The notes: generated from the sequence alone by a model not told the origin. Numbered from the stretch's first letter, positions 23,964-33,786 are shown. The stretch: 64,000 nucleotides of DNA from Moorella mulderi DSM 14980 (GCF_001594015.1 NZ_LTBC01000004.1:1-64000); one strand, 5' to 3'. Made by a program: numbers and translations.

Positions 23964-24452
23964 TTACCGCAGGTGTTCCAGGATCTGCAGCAGCCGGAAG
24001 GCGGGTTCGTCGGTGGTTTTGATATTTTGCCGGGCTGCTTCCTGCAAGCGGCGAATACAGGCAGTATAGTCGCGGTTGAGAATAAATTCCACAGCTATCC
24101 CCTGGTCGAGTGAACTTTCCTTTAATGCGGCCAGGTCCCGGGCCAGACCCCGGGACACGGCCGGGGCCCAGAGCATGAAAACCGGCTCCCGGCCGGGGAA
24201 ATTAGCGGCGGCGAAGGCGGCCGCCCTTTTGATTTTATGGGCTATCCGCGTGCACGTGGTGGCGTTGCTGTCACCGTAGAGGAGGCCCCGCAGGTGGGTG
24301 GCCACTTCACACAGGTAAACCCTGCTGCCGTCTGGCGCCAGGGCGATTACGTCTATCTCGCCGCCGGCCTCTAGGTGGCAGTTGTAGACGACAATCTTGC
24401 AGCCCAGGACGTATTTAAAGTAAGAACCGACCAGGCTTTCACCGACGTCCAA
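23964..24452 (-). CDS. PD-(D/E)XK-like nuclease-fold protein
   Basis: The 162-residue protein has the core of a restriction-endonuclease-like fold: ESLVGSYFKYVLGC (possible first Glu), then GGEIDVIALAPDGSRVYLCE, where Glu-Ile-Asp and the Glu of LCEV would be the metal ligands; the usual Lys position is replaced by Val (CEVATHL), so nuclease activity is uncertain. The remainder is helical. The gene is isolated, convergent with the VapBC region, and no methylase lies next to it. It could be a repair or defence nuclease or a binding-only relative. Confidence 0.6.
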   Translation of the reverse strand: MDVGESLVGSYFKYVLGCKIVVYNCHLEAGGEIDVIALAPDGSRVYLCEVATHLRGLLYGDSNATTCTRIAHKIKRAAAFAAANFPGREPVFMLWAPAVSRGLARDLAALKESSLDQGIAVEFILNRDYTACIRRLQEAARQNIKTTDEPAFRLLQILEHLR

Positions 24453-24638
24453 ACTTTACGGCCTCCTGAAAATTCAATTGGGGCAGGTTGAGGTGTTATA
24501 ACTCTGCCGGGTGGTTAAGTATTAGCTAAAGTGTTGTTCCATTCATTTCCTCATAGTGCAGCAGAAATTCCTGCCGCCGGCGGCATATCATGTATTGGAG
24601 CGATCGCTATTAATGGCAGCTGGAAAAGGAGGGAAAGC

Positions 24639-25772
24639 ATGCCTAAAGGCAAATTAAAGAAGGTATTTCCCGGCGGCAATACCTGCATGGGTTTTTATTC
24701 CTTTTACGATTTTATTATTGAACCTGATGCCACCCGCATCTTTGTCGTCAAGGGTGGTCCCGGGGTGGGCAAGTCGACGTTCATGCGTAAGATTGGCGAA
24801 GCCATGCTGGAGCGGGGTTTTGACGTGGAGTTCCACTGCTGCTCTTCGGACAATAATTCCCTGGATGGGGTGGTCATCCCTAAAATCAAAGTGGCCATTA
24901 TCGACGGCACCGCCCCCCACATCGTTGACCCCAAGAACCCGGGTGCGGTGGATGAAATCATCCACCTGGGCGACTACTGGGATGAGGATAAGATGCGGGC
25001 CAGCAAGGAGCAGGTTCTCCAGGATAACGCCCGCATCAGCCGCCTGTACCGCATTGCCTATAGCGCTTTAAAGGAGGCAAGGGTGATCAGGGATGAGTGG
25101 GAGAGCTATGTAGCCGAGAGCATGCTCTTACCCCGGGTCTACCAGGCCAAGGCGGAACTCCTCGAAGCTATTTTTGCCGGGGTACGGCCCCGTTATAACC
25201 GGCCGGCCCGGGAACGCCATCTCTTTGCCACTGCCCTGACGCCCCAGGGGCTGGTCACCGGTAACGTGGAAACCCTGCTCCAGGACATCCGGCGGCTTTT
25301 TACCATTGCTGGGGACCCGGGTACCGGCGTCCCGGTGGTCCTGGCCGCTGTGGCGCGACTGGCCCACGAGAAGGGCCTTGATACCGAAGTTTACCACTGC
25401 CCCTTTGACCCCAATAACATTGATATGGTCATTATCCCGGAAATCCAGGTGGCGGTGATGAACTGGCAGCCGCCCCATGATATTGATGTCCAGGCCATTC
25501 CCGGGCTCCAGGTGGCTATGGCCGTAGATTTAAACCGGTTTATCGACCGGGAGCATTTAAGCCTTTATGGCAATGAAATTGCCAGCGCCATTGTCCGTTA
25601 CCAGGCGGCCCTGGACCGGGCCATTGCCCATATTCGTGAGGCGAAACTTACCCATGATCATATGGAAAGTTATTATATCCCGGCCATGAATTTTGCAGCC
25701 ATTAATGCCAAACGGGAAGAAATCCTCCAGCGCATCCTGGGTTATGCAGCCGAAGTCCTGGGTCAGGTATAG
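24639..25772 (+). CDS. Duplicated P-loop ATPase of the PRK06851 type
   Basis: The 377-residue protein has an intact Walker A (VKGGPGVGKSTFMRKIGEAM) near the N-terminus. A second half has the same architecture with a degenerate loop (AGDPGTGVPVVL). Both halves share a matching segment: FHCCSSDNNSLDGVVIPKIK in the first and YHCPFDPNNIDMVIIPEIQ in the second, showing an internal duplication. The family is widespread in Firmicutes and its function is unknown. The start is ATG 24639, set by GGAGGG just upstream; the open frame extends further 5' without support. Confidence 0.75.
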   Translation: MPKGKLKKVFPGGNTCMGFYSFYDFIIEPDATRIFVVKGGPGVGKSTFMRKIGEAMLERGFDVEFHCCSSDNNSLDGVVIPKIKVAIIDGTAPHIVDPKNPGAVDEIIHLGDYWDEDKMRASKEQVLQDNARISRLYRIAYSALKEARVIRDEWESYVAESMLLPRVYQAKAELLEAIFAGVRPRYNRPARERHLFATALTPQGLVTGNVETLLQDIRRLFTIAGDPGTGVPVVLAAVARLAHEKGLDTEVYHCPFDPNNIDMVIIPEIQVAVMNWQPPHDIDVQAIPGLQVAMAVDLNRFIDREHLSLYGNEIASAIVRYQAALDRAIAHIREAKLTHDHMESYYIPAMNFAAINAKREEILQRILGYAAEVLGQV

Positions 25773-25831
25773 TCGGGTGGTAGGGTTTGGTAGCCGCTTC
25801 CAAATATAAAACTGGAACCCTGAAAAAATTG

Positions 25832-25860
25832 TTGAATCCTGCCTGGGCGGATGTTATAAT
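25832..25860 (+). promoter_or_regulatory. SigA-type promoter of glnA
   Basis: TTGAAT (25832-25837), 17-base spacer, TATAAT (25855-25860). The 70-base leader holds a hairpin AGCGTCC/GGGGCGCT (about 25879-25901) that could act as an attenuator but has only a short T tract. Confidence 0.7.
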
Positions 25861-25930
25861 CAATCTGAATAGGTAAAGAGCGTCCTTTTACCGGGGCGCT
25901 TTCATCATTATAGAGAGGGGAAGCTAGTTT

Positions 25931-27259
25931 ATGGCCGGTGGCCGGGAGTTAATTTTACAACAGGCTGCTGATTTGGGAGTCAAGTTTATACGCCTGCAGT
26001 TTACTGATATCTTTGGTGTTTTGAAAAATGTAGCCATTACAGTCGAGCAGCTGCCCAAGGCCCTCAACAATGAACTCATGTTTGACGGTTCATCCATTGA
26101 AGGTTTTGTCCGCATTGAAGAGTCGGACATGTACCTGCGACCGGACCCCTCCACCTTTACCATCTTTCCCTGGCGGCCCAACGGCGACGCTGTGGCGCGG
26201 CTCATCTGCGATGTTTACAATGCTGACGGCACACCCTTCATCGGCTGCCCGCGGGGAACCCTGAAACGGGTTATCGCCGAAGCGGAAGCCCTGGGCTTTA
26301 CCATGAACGTCGGGCCGGAAGCAGAATTTTTCCTTTTCCATACCGATGCCAGCGGCCGGCCAACCCTGGAGACCCACGACCGGGCCGGTTACTTTGACCT
26401 GACCCCGGTTGACCTTGGTGAAGACGCCCGGCGGGATATGGTCCTGACCCTGGAGCAGATGGGCTTTGAAATCGAGGCCTCTCACCATGAAGTGGCCCCG
26501 GGCCAGCATGAAATCGACTTTAAGTATGCCGACGCCCTGCGGACGGCCGACAATATCGCCACCTTCAAGTTCGTGGTGCGGACCATTGCCCAGCGCCACG
26601 GCCTCCATGCCACTTTTATGCCCAAGCCCATTTATGGTATAGCCGGTTCGGGCATGCACTGCAACATCTCCCTTTTCCGCGATGGGAAAAATGCCTTTTA
26701 TGACCCGGAAGATAAGCTCCAGTTAAGTGAAATTGCCTACTACTTTATCGGTGGCCTGATGGCCCATGCCCGGGGTATGACGGCCATTACTAACCCCACG
26801 GTTAACTCCTATAAACGGCTGGTATCGGGGTACGAGGCGCCGGTCTATATTGCTTGGTCACCCCAAAACCGCAGCCCCTTAATCCGCATCCCGGCCAAAC
26901 GGGGCCTGTCCACACGGCTGGAGGTACGCCACCCCGATCCGTCCGCCAATCCCTACCTGGCCATCGCCGTCATGCTGAAGGCCGGCCTGGACGGCATTAA
27001 AAACCGGATTGAGCCCCCGGCACCGGTTAACGAAAATATCTATGATATGGATAAGGATACCCTGAAGCAGCGGGGCATTGCACTCCTCCCGGGGACCCTG
27101 GATGAAGCCCTGGACGAACTGGAAAAGGACGCGGTAATCCAGGAAGCCCTGGGTCCCCATATCTACCAGCGCTTCCTGGAAGCCAAACGGATCGAGTGCG
27201 AGGAATACCGCATCCGGGTGCACCAGTGGGAAATAGACCAGTACCTGACCAAGTTTTAG
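25931..27259 (+). CDS. glnA: Glutamine synthetase type I
   Basis: The 442-residue enzyme shows the GSI landmarks: [69 protein letters not shown] and [20 protein letters not shown]. It makes glutamine from glutamate, ammonia and ATP. The length and the lack of a Tyr-adenylylation loop match the GSI-alpha form of Firmicutes, regulated by feedback and GlnR rather than adenylylation. It has its own promoter (25832-25860) and is followed after 42 bases by lpdA, with which it may share transcription. Confidence 0.96.
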   Translation: MAGGRELILQQAADLGVKFIRLQFTDIFGVLKNVAITVEQLPKALNNELMFDGSSIEGFVRIEESDMYLRPDPSTFTIFPWRPNGDAVARLICDVYNADGTPFIGCPRGTLKRVIAEAEALGFTMNVGPEAEFFLFHTDASGRPTLETHDRAGYFDLTPVDLGEDARRDMVLTLEQMGFEIEASHHEVAPGQHEIDFKYADALRTADNIATFKFVVRTIAQRHGLHATFMPKPIYGIAGSGMHCNISLFRDGKNAFYDPEDKLQLSEIAYYFIGGLMAHARGMTAITNPTVNSYKRLVSGYEAPVYIAWSPQNRSPLIRIPAKRGLSTRLEVRHPDPSANPYLAIAVMLKAGLDGIKNRIEPPAPVNENIYDMDKDTLKQRGIALLPGTLDEALDELEKDAVIQEALGPHIYQRFLEAKRIECEEYRIRVHQWEIDQYLTKF

Positions 27260-27301
27260 TTTAGGAAACGCAAACGCATCAGAACAGGGGGGAAGTACAG
27301 A

Positions 27302-28681
27302 ATGCGTTACCAGATAGCCATCATTGGCGGCGGGCCCGGCGGCTATGTGGCGGCCATCCGGGCAGCCCAGCTGGGGGCAAAGGTGGCAGTAATCGAACAG
27401 GAAGCTTTAGGCGGCACCTGTCTTAATCGCGGCTGCATCCCCACCAAGGCGTTGCTGGCCGGGGCGGCCCTGGTGAAGGGCATCCAGGGAGCGGCGGCCT
27501 TTGGTATTGACGTTAAGGATTACCGGGTGGACTATGCCCGCCTGGCGGCGCGCAAAGACGCCGTGGTCAAGCAGTTGACCCAGGGTATTGCCTACTTATT
27601 TAAGAAAAATAAAGTTGACCATATAAAAGGGCGGGGCTTTCTTAAAGGTCCCGGCCAGGTAGAAGTGGCCACCGCCGAAGGTACTGTAGAGAATATCGAG
27701 GCCGAAAACATTATCCTGGCCACCGGGTCGGAGCCGGCCCTGATTGCCGCCCTGGGCTATAACGGCAGCACCGTCGTTACCAGCACCGAGGCCCTGGCCT
27801 GGACGGAAGTACCGGCAGAACTTCTCATTATCGGCGGCGGGGTCATTGGCTGCGAATTTGCCACCCTTTTTGCTACCATGGGGAGCAAGGTCACCATTGT
27901 GGAAATGATGCCCACCATCCTCCCCATGATTGACAGCGAGATTTCCCGGCGCTTCAGTATGATCCTGAAAAAGGCCGGGGTGGAGATAAAGACGAAGGCC
28001 CAGATAACTGCGGTCCAGGAAGAAGGCGGCCGGGTACAGGCTACCCTGGCCGGCGGCCAGACCATAGCGGCTGATAAAGTTCTGATCTCCATCGGCCGCC
28101 AGTTCAACACCCGGGACTTAGGACTGGAAGAAGCCGGGATAGCCCTGGGACCAAAAGGTGAAATAATTGTCGATGAATATATGCGCACCAGCGTCCCGGG
28201 CATCTACGCCATCGGCGACGTTACCAATAAAATTCAACTCGCCCATGTAGCCTCGGCCCAGGGCCTGGCGGCAGTGGAGACTATCATGGGCCGCCCCACG
28301 AAAGTCAACTACGACGCCGTGCCCAGCTGCATCTATACCCTGCCGGAGATTGCCGGTGTCGGCCTGACCAGAGAAGCAGCCGAAGAACGGGGGCTAAAGG
28401 TAAAGGTCGGTAAATTCCCCTTCCTGGCGAGCGGCAAGGCCCTCTGCAGCGGGGAAACAGAAGGCATGGTCAAGATAATTGCCGAGGCAGAAAGCGACCG
28501 GGTCGTAGGCGTCTTTATCATGGGACCCCATGCCACGGAACTCATTGCCGAGGGCACCCTGGCTGTGAACCGGGGGATTACGGCCACCGAACTGGCAGCC
28601 ACCATCCATGCCCATCCCACCCTGGCCGAAGCCGTCATGGAAGCTGCCGAGGCCGTCCACGGGATGAGTATCCATTCGTAG
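27302..28681 (+). CDS. lpdA: Dihydrolipoamide dehydrogenase
   Basis: The 459-residue flavoprotein has the FAD Rossmann start (IAIIGGGPGGYVAAIRAAQL), the redox disulfide GGTCLNRGCIPTK, an NAD fold (ELLIIGGGVIGCEFATLFAT), the second FAD motif (GIYAIGDVTN) and the C-terminal His-Glu pair (HAHPTLAEAVMEA). It reoxidises dihydrolipoyl groups of glycine cleavage or 2-oxoacid dehydrogenase complexes with NAD+. The adjoining lipA, 21 bases downstream, supplies lipoyl groups, so the pair serves lipoylated proteins encoded elsewhere. A G-rich ribosome site (AGGGGGGAAG) precedes the ATG. Confidence 0.96.
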   Translation: MRYQIAIIGGGPGGYVAAIRAAQLGAKVAVIEQEALGGTCLNRGCIPTKALLAGAALVKGIQGAAAFGIDVKDYRVDYARLAARKDAVVKQLTQGIAYLFKKNKVDHIKGRGFLKGPGQVEVATAEGTVENIEAENIILATGSEPALIAALGYNGSTVVTSTEALAWTEVPAELLIIGGGVIGCEFATLFATMGSKVTIVEMMPTILPMIDSEISRRFSMILKKAGVEIKTKAQITAVQEEGGRVQATLAGGQTIAADKVLISIGRQFNTRDLGLEEAGIALGPKGEIIVDEYMRTSVPGIYAIGDVTNKIQLAHVASAQGLAAVETIMGRPTKVNYDAVPSCIYTLPEIAGVGLTREAAEERGLKVKVGKFPFLASGKALCSGETEGMVKIIAEAESDRVVGVFIMGPHATELIAEGTLAVNRGITATELAATIHAHPTLAEAVMEAAEAVHGMSIHS

Positions 28682-28702
28682 GAAAGCAAGGCGGGAGGAA
28701 AA

Positions 28703-29605
28703 ATGGCTATATCATCAGCGGCGGCGGGGCACAGGCGCCTGCCCTCCTGGCTGCACAAGCGTATCCCCTCTTCCGGTGATATAGAAGCCACCCGGCGGCT
28801 TCTGGCCGGCCTGCATCTCAACACTGTTTGCCAGAGCGCCCTCTGCCCCAACCAGGGTGAATGTTTTGCCAGGCGCACGGCGACCTTTATGATCCTGGGC
28901 AATACCTGCACCCGTAACTGCCGCTTTTGTGCCGTAGAGCACGGCCGGCCCGAAGCAGTCGACCAGGATGAACCCGGGCGTGTGGCCGAAGCGGCGCGGC
29001 GGCTGGGGCTAAAACATGTCGTCGTAACTTCAGTGACCCGGGACGACCTGCCCGATGGCGGCGCCGGCCATTTTGCCGCCACCATTGCCGCCCTGCGGGC
29101 CGCCCTGCCGCAGGCCTATATTGAGGTCCTGACGCCAGATTTTCGCGGTGACAAGGAGGCCCTGGCCACAGTGGCCCGGGCGAAGCCGGATATTTTTAAC
29201 CACAACGTAGAGACGGTACCGCGGCTATATCCCACGGTGCGGCCTCAAGCTGACTACCGTCGTAGCCTCCAGGTTCTTAAAAAAATGAAGGAGCTTGACC
29301 CGGCCATCTATACCAAGTCCGGCCTGATGGTAGGCCTGGGAGAAACCATAGACGAAGTTTTACAGGTAATGACCGATCTCCGGTCGGTAGACTGCGATAT
29401 CCTGACTATCGGCCAGTACCTGCGGCCTTCAGCCGGGCACCTGGAGATTAAGGAATTTGTCACCCCGGAAACCTTTGCCTGGTACGCTGAAAAAGGCCGG
29501 GAAATGGGCTTCCTCTATGTGGCCTCTGCCCCTTTTGTTCGCAGTTCTTACCATGCTGCCGAGTTTAGTGAGAAAGTGGCCGGGGTGAAGCCCTCCTGCT
29601 CTTGA
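28703..29605 (+). CDS. lipA: Lipoyl synthase
   Basis: The 300-residue radical SAM enzyme has both clusters of LipA: the auxiliary cluster motif [12 protein letters not shown] and the radical SAM motif CTRNCRFC, plus RSSYHAAE near the C-terminus, where the Ser ligates the auxiliary cluster. It inserts two sulfurs into octanoyl groups on carrier proteins. It lies directly behind lpdA. The promoter of the following tRNA overlaps its last codons. Confidence 0.96.
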   Translation: MAISSAAAGHRRLPSWLHKRIPSSGDIEATRRLLAGLHLNTVCQSALCPNQGECFARRTATFMILGNTCTRNCRFCAVEHGRPEAVDQDEPGRVAEAARRLGLKHVVVTSVTRDDLPDGGAGHFAATIAALRAALPQAYIEVLTPDFRGDKEALATVARAKPDIFNHNVETVPRLYPTVRPQADYRRSLQVLKKMKELDPAIYTKSGLMVGLGETIDEVLQVMTDLRSVDCDILTIGQYLRPSAGHLEIKEFVTPETFAWYAEKGREMGFLYVASAPFVRSSYHAAEFSEKVAGVKPSCS

Positions 29606-29630
29606 CATGCTGGCCTTTTTCGGGCATAAT
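29602..29630 (+). promoter_or_regulatory. Promoter of the tRNA-Val gene
   Basis: TTGACA (29602-29607), 17-base spacer, CATAAT (29625-29630), about 30 bases before the tRNA; the -35 box overlaps the lipA stop codon. Confidence 0.75.
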
Positions 29631-29659
29631 ATATAACGTCACTGGCGATAAAAACAAAC

Positions 29660-29734
29660 GGGTTCGTAGCTCAGTGGGAGAGCACCTCCTTGACGCGGAG
29701 GGGGTCGCAGGTTCAATCCCTGCCGGACCCACCA
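29660..29734 (+). tRNA. tRNA-Val (anticodon GAC)
   Basis: A complete cloverleaf: acceptor GGGTTCG (29660-29666) with CGGACCC, D arm GCTC/GAGC, anticodon stem CCTCC/GGAGG with loop TTGACGC (anticodon GAC, valine), five-base variable loop, T arm GCAGG-TTCAATC-CCTGC, discriminator A, and an encoded CCA. Confidence 0.96.
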
Positions 29735-29747
29735 GTTAGAAAATAAG

Positions 29748-29781
29748 GTGGCCTCTGCAAGAATGCAGGGGCCACTTTTTT
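29748..29781 (+). terminator. Terminator after tRNA-Val
   Basis: GTGGCC-T-CTGCA (29748-29759) pairs with TGCAG-G-GGCCAC (29764-29775) and is followed by TTTTTT. The rest of the gap to 29922 shows nothing clear. Confidence 0.92.
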
Positions 29782-29922
29782 AACAAAAATTACCTCGATG
29801 CCAATTTCAGCCGGTACACCAGGCCTTGCAATGGCTTTATTTTTAGACAGCCTGGCGGCAGCTCAACTGTATACAAAACATGGGCGGCACATATAATAGC
29901 AGCACAAGGAGGTTCAGCGCCC

Positions 29923-30789
29923 ATGAATATAACGTTAATTACCGCCAGGCCAATTGACTTCTTGCAGGCCGAGTTTAATCATAGATTTGGCTATAGCGTG
30001 GGCCTCCACCTGTGGCAGGCAGGGGGCTTTAATTTCTGCCGTTGTTTTTTAGAAACGGGACCGGGGCGTCCTTCAAAAAGGGAAATAAAACGCTTTCAAG
30101 AGCAGGTGGCCGAGGTTGTGGCCGCCTTTATTGTCGAACGGTGGGAAGCGGCTTTACTGGAAAGTATGCTTTTAAGCCAGTATGAAGGCCTGGATGCCGG
30201 GGCCATTGAAGAAATCTGCCGGCGGGCCCGGGCCATCCTGGAGCAGGGTGAAAACAGTTACCTCCAGCTCCAGCAGCGGGGGGAGCCCATTGCTGCCCGT
30301 ATACTGGAGTATTTCCAGGAAAACACCTGGTTAAATATCGACGGATTTGTACGCTTTCGCCTGCCGGATTATTTAATGGAACTGGACCAGGCCCTGGAAG
30401 AAGCCGTTGATGAATACCTGATGGAAAAGGAGTATGATGAATTTATCCGCCTTTTACGCTACTTTGTGGAAGCCCAGGAACCCCGGGTGGAAAAAGTCCA
30501 CGTAGTTTTAAGTCCAGGTGGCGGCTTCCAGCTCTATGACGGCGAAAACCGGAACCTCAGTGGCGACTACCTGGAAGGCTTTGTTGTCGATATGGCTGAT
30601 AGTGATCTCAACTATGAGGATTTATTAATCAGCGCCCTGATAACCATTGCTCCCCGCCAGGTAGTCCTGCACGCTGCTGATAAAGGACGTTACCATAACA
30701 CCATCAGCACCATCAAGAGCGTTTTTGGTGAGCGGCTTATCCATTGCAACGGCTGCAGCCGCTGCTTGCAGCCGTTGCAAAAACGTTGA
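29923..30789 (+). CDS. ytxC: YtxC-like sporulation protein
   Basis: The 288-residue soluble protein matches the YtxC family (PF08812) in length and layout: a helical middle with LPDYLMELDQALEEAVDEYL and EYDEFIRLLRYFVEAQEP, then a C-terminal alpha/beta part with ISALITIAPRQVVLHAADKG and a closing CNGCSRCLQPLQ. The CNGCSRC motif may bind a metal. The family is restricted to endospore formers and its function is unknown. The order ytxC, small membrane gene, thrS resembles that of Bacillus subtilis, which supports the assignment. An AAGGAGG precedes the ATG. Confidence 0.85.
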   Translation: MNITLITARPIDFLQAEFNHRFGYSVGLHLWQAGGFNFCRCFLETGPGRPSKREIKRFQEQVAEVVAAFIVERWEAALLESMLLSQYEGLDAGAIEEICRRARAILEQGENSYLQLQQRGEPIAARILEYFQENTWLNIDGFVRFRLPDYLMELDQALEEAVDEYLMEKEYDEFIRLLRYFVEAQEPRVEKVHVVLSPGGGFQLYDGENRNLSGDYLEGFVVDMADSDLNYEDLLISALITIAPRQVVLHAADKGRYHNTISTIKSVFGERLIHCNGCSRCLQPLQKR

Positions 30790-30894
30790 ATGTAGCGTTG
30801 TCCCTTGGCCTACTATATGGAAATTTATTCTTTGGCCGGGCCGGTTGTCTTTTGGCCGGTCTTTTGTTATTATTGCAGGCGGTGGTGAATTAAG

Positions 30895-31485
30895 TTGCTT
30901 GCCAGGTGGATCTTGATCCCTCTTATCGGCGCCTTTATTGGCTGGCTGACCAACGTTGTGGCTATCAAGATGCTATTCCGCCCCCGCCGGCCGGTAAAGA
31001 TATTTTGCTGGACCCTGCAGGGGCTTATTCCCAAAAGACAGGCCGAGATAGCGGCCAATATCGCCGGCGTCGTTGATAAAAATTTACTGCCCCTCAATGA
31101 AGTGCTGGCCCACCTTAATACTCCCGCCGTTGCCGGCAGGATCACGGCCATAGTGGCGGAAGTGGCCCGGCGGCGCCTGGTAGAGCGCCTGCCTTCCTTT
31201 ATCCCCCAGGGTTTAAAAGAAGCGGCCGGCAGGGCGGTAGAAGAAACCCTGCACCGGGAAATGCCGCCGGCACTGCAGGAATTGATAGAGGAACTGGGCC
31301 GCAATCCGGAGGCCTTTTCTATAGGTGAAATTCTAGCGGCAAAGTTTAAAAAATTAAATTTAAACCAGGTTGAGGAGGTAGTCGTCGAAGTAGCCGGCCG
31401 GGAACTGCGCTACATAGAATGGCTGGGCGGCTTACTGGGGTTCCTTATTGGCCTGGTCCAGGCAGCTCTGGCAATATTATCCTAA
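30895..31485 (+). CDS. DUF445 family membrane protein
   Basis: The 196-residue protein starts with a membrane segment (WILIPLIGAFIGWLTNVVAI) followed by KMLFRPRRPVK, the signature of DUF445 (YheB-like) proteins, then a helical cytoplasmic middle and a second hydrophobic C-terminal helix (WLGGLLGFLIGLVQAALAIL). It is shorter than many members, which exceed 350 residues. The function is unknown; paralogues are linked to sporulation. The start is TTG 30895 with GGTGGTGA ahead. It is probably co-transcribed with ytxC, and thrS begins a new unit after it. Confidence 0.82.
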   Translation: MLARWILIPLIGAFIGWLTNVVAIKMLFRPRRPVKIFCWTLQGLIPKRQAEIAANIAGVVDKNLLPLNEVLAHLNTPAVAGRITAIVAEVARRRLVERLPSFIPQGLKEAAGRAVEETLHREMPPALQELIEELGRNPEAFSIGEILAAKFKKLNLNQVEEVVVEVAGRELRYIEWLGGLLGFLIGLVQAALAILS

Positions 31486-31487
31486 TC

Positions 31488-31517
31488 TTGACACGTGTTA
31501 ATTTATATAGCTATAAT
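31488..31517 (+). promoter_or_regulatory. Strong SigA promoter of thrS
   Basis: TTGACA (31488-31493), 18-base spacer, TATAAT (31512-31517): both boxes match the consensus exactly. The -35 box overlaps the end of the DUF445 gene. Confidence 0.88.
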
Positions 31518-31524
31518 GTACCTA

Positions 31525-31760
31525 ACGGCGAAGAAGGAGAAGAGGCCCCTGAACGGCCCTCCAGAGAGGGATGCCCTGGCTGGAAGCATCCCGGGCGATG
31601 GCAGGGAGCCGGACCACTCCGGAGCTGCCGGGCTGAAAAGTGAGTAAGCCCGGCCGGCTGGCCACCGTTATAAGCCCTGGAGGGGGGAGCATATCCCCTG
31701 AAGAAGGGTGGAACCACGGGAAGAACTCTCGTCCCTTTTGAGGGACGAGGGTTTTTATTT
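31525..31760 (+). promoter_or_regulatory. T-box riboswitch leader of thrS
   Basis: The leader contains the T-box sequence GGGTGGAACCACGGG (31706-31720) followed by a terminator. The TGGA in the bulge pairs with UCCA, so it expects a tRNA with discriminator U, which is right for threonine tRNAs in Firmicutes. A GGACCACTCC loop around 31610-31620 offers the Thr codon ACC as a possible specifier. Uncharged tRNA-Thr would prevent termination and raise thrS expression. Confidence 0.88.
31725..31757 (+). terminator. T-box terminator of thrS
   Basis: CTCTCGTCCC (31726-31734) pairs with GGGACGAGGG (31742-31751), loop TTTTGA, followed by TTTTT. Confidence 0.88.
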
Positions 31761-31861
31761 TTTGTGGGAAGGGGATTTCCCGGCCTGCCGGTAGCGCCCG
31801 GCCAGGTAAGGGTTGTGGTATGGAGCGAGAATTTAAGAAATGCTCGTAGGAGGGAACTATT

Positions 31862-33763
31862 ATGCAGGTAACTTTACCGGACGGCAGCGTAAGGGAATAT
31901 GCAGCAGGCACTACGGCCCTGGAGGTGGCCAGGGACATTTCGCCGAAACTCGCCCGGGAGGCCCTGGCGGCGCGGGTAAATGGCGAAGTTTGGGACCTTA
32001 ACCGTCCTTTGCCGGAGCAGTGCCGGCTCGAGCTTTTGACCTTTGCCGATGAGGGGGGGCGCCTGGCCTACCGCCATACAGCGGCCCATGTCCTGGCCCA
32101 GGCCGTCAAGCACCTGTTCCCCGGGACCAGGCTGGGTATCGGCCCGGCTATAACCGGTGGTTTTTACTACGACTTCGACAGTGAGCATAAATTTACCCCC
32201 GAGGACTTAAACGCCATTGAGGCGGAAATGCAAAGAATCATTAAAGCCGACCTGCCCCTGGAACGGCAGGAAATAAGCCGGGACGAGGCCCTGGAAATTT
32301 TCCGCCAGCTCAATGAACCCTATAAGATCGAGCTCATCAACGACCTGCCGGAAGGGGTGCCCATCAGCACCTACCGCCAGGGCGACTTCCTGGACCTCTG
32401 CGCCGGGCCCCACCTGCCCAGCACCGGCTACCTCAAGGCAATAAAGCTCACCAGCCTGGCCGGGGCCTACTGGCGCGGCAGCGAGGCCAACCCCATGCTG
32501 CAGCGGATTTACGGTACCGCCTTCCCTAAAGCTAAAGACCTGGAAGACTACCTCCACCGGCTAGAAGAGGCGAAAAAACGGGATCACCGGCGGCTGGGGG
32601 CGCAGCTGGGCCTTTTCAGCCTCCAGGAAGAAGGGCCGGGTTTCCCCTTTTTCCATCCTAAAGGAATGATCATCCGCAACGAGCTGGAGCAGTTCTGGCG
32701 GGAAGAACACCGCAAGGCCGGTTACCTGGAGATCCGCACGCCGGTGATATTGAGCCGCTCCCTGTGGGAGCAGTCGGGCCACTGGGACCACTACCGGGAA
32801 AACATGTACTTTACCAGAATTGATGAGGCCGACTACGCCATCAAACCCATGAACTGCCCCGGGGCCATCCTGGTCTATAAAACAGAGCAGCACAGCTACC
32901 GCGACCTGCCCTTGCGCCTGGCCGAACTGGGCCTGGTGCACCGCCACGAGAAATCCGGCGTCCTCCACGGCCTGATGCGGGTGCGGGCCTTCACCCAGGA
33001 TGATGCCCACATCTTTATGCTACCGTCCCAGATAACAGCAGAGATCCAGGGCGTTATCGACCTGGTAGACCGTTTCTACAGCCTGTTTGGCTTTAAATAC
33101 CACGTCGAGCTTTCCACCCGGCCGGATAACGCCATGGGTTCGGATGAGATCTGGGAAACGGCCACAGGCGCCTTACGCCAAGCCCTGGAGGCCAAGGGGA
33201 TGCCTTATGTGGTTAATGAAGGCGACGGCGCCTTCTACGGTCCCAAGATCGATTTCCACCTGGAGGATTCCCTGGGCCGGACCTGGCAGTGCGGCACCAT
33301 CCAGCTGGATTTCCTCATGCCCGAGAAATTTGACCTCCACTACATCGGGGAGGACGGCCAGAGGCACCGGCCGGTGATGATTCACCGGGTGGTCTTTGGC
33401 AGCATTGAACGTTTCATTGGCATCTTAATCGAGCATTACGGCGGCGCCTTCCCCGTCTGGCTGGCCCCGGTGCAGGTGCGGGTGCTGCCCATTACCGACC
33501 GCCACAACGAGTATGCCTTCAAGGTCAAGGAAGAACTGGTGCGGGCAGGCATCCGCGCCGAAGTCAACGACCGCAATGATAAAATCGGCTACAAGATCCG
33601 CGCCGCCCAGCTGGAGCAAATCCCATACATGCTGGTGGTGGGGGATAAGGAAGCAGCCGAAGGTACCGTGGCCGTCCGGGAACGCCGCGCCGGGGATACG
33701 GGCAGTGTGCCACTTCAGGCCTTTATCGACAAAGTAACCGGAGAGATTAGACGGCGGGAATAA
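31862..33763 (+). CDS. thrS: Threonyl-tRNA synthetase
   Basis: The 633-residue class II synthetase has all ThrRS parts: TGS domain at the N-terminus (VTLPDGSVREYAAGTTALEV), editing domain with RHTAAH-type HxxxH (YRHTAAHVLAQAVKHLF), catalytic motifs (MIIRNELEQFWREEHRKAGY; RVRAFTQDDAHIF; GSIERFIGILIEHYGG) and an anticodon-binding C-domain. Length is standard. Expression is controlled by the T-box upstream. AGGAGGG precedes the ATG and a terminator follows at 33787. Confidence 0.97.
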   Translation: MQVTLPDGSVREYAAGTTALEVARDISPKLAREALAARVNGEVWDLNRPLPEQCRLELLTFADEGGRLAYRHTAAHVLAQAVKHLFPGTRLGIGPAITGGFYYDFDSEHKFTPEDLNAIEAEMQRIIKADLPLERQEISRDEALEIFRQLNEPYKIELINDLPEGVPISTYRQGDFLDLCAGPHLPSTGYLKAIKLTSLAGAYWRGSEANPMLQRIYGTAFPKAKDLEDYLHRLEEAKKRDHRRLGAQLGLFSLQEEGPGFPFFHPKGMIIRNELEQFWREEHRKAGYLEIRTPVILSRSLWEQSGHWDHYRENMYFTRIDEADYAIKPMNCPGAILVYKTEQHSYRDLPLRLAELGLVHRHEKSGVLHGLMRVRAFTQDDAHIFMLPSQITAEIQGVIDLVDRFYSLFGFKYHVELSTRPDNAMGSDEIWETATGALRQALEAKGMPYVVNEGDGAFYGPKIDFHLEDSLGRTWQCGTIQLDFLMPEKFDLHYIGEDGQRHRPVMIHRVVFGSIERFIGILIEHYGGAFPVWLAPVQVRVLPITDRHNEYAFKVKEELVRAGIRAEVNDRNDKIGYKIRAAQLEQIPYMLVVGDKEAAEGTVAVRERRAGDTGSVPLQAFIDKVTGEIRRRE

Positions 33764-33786
33764 GCCCATAGATAATAGTGTAGTGA

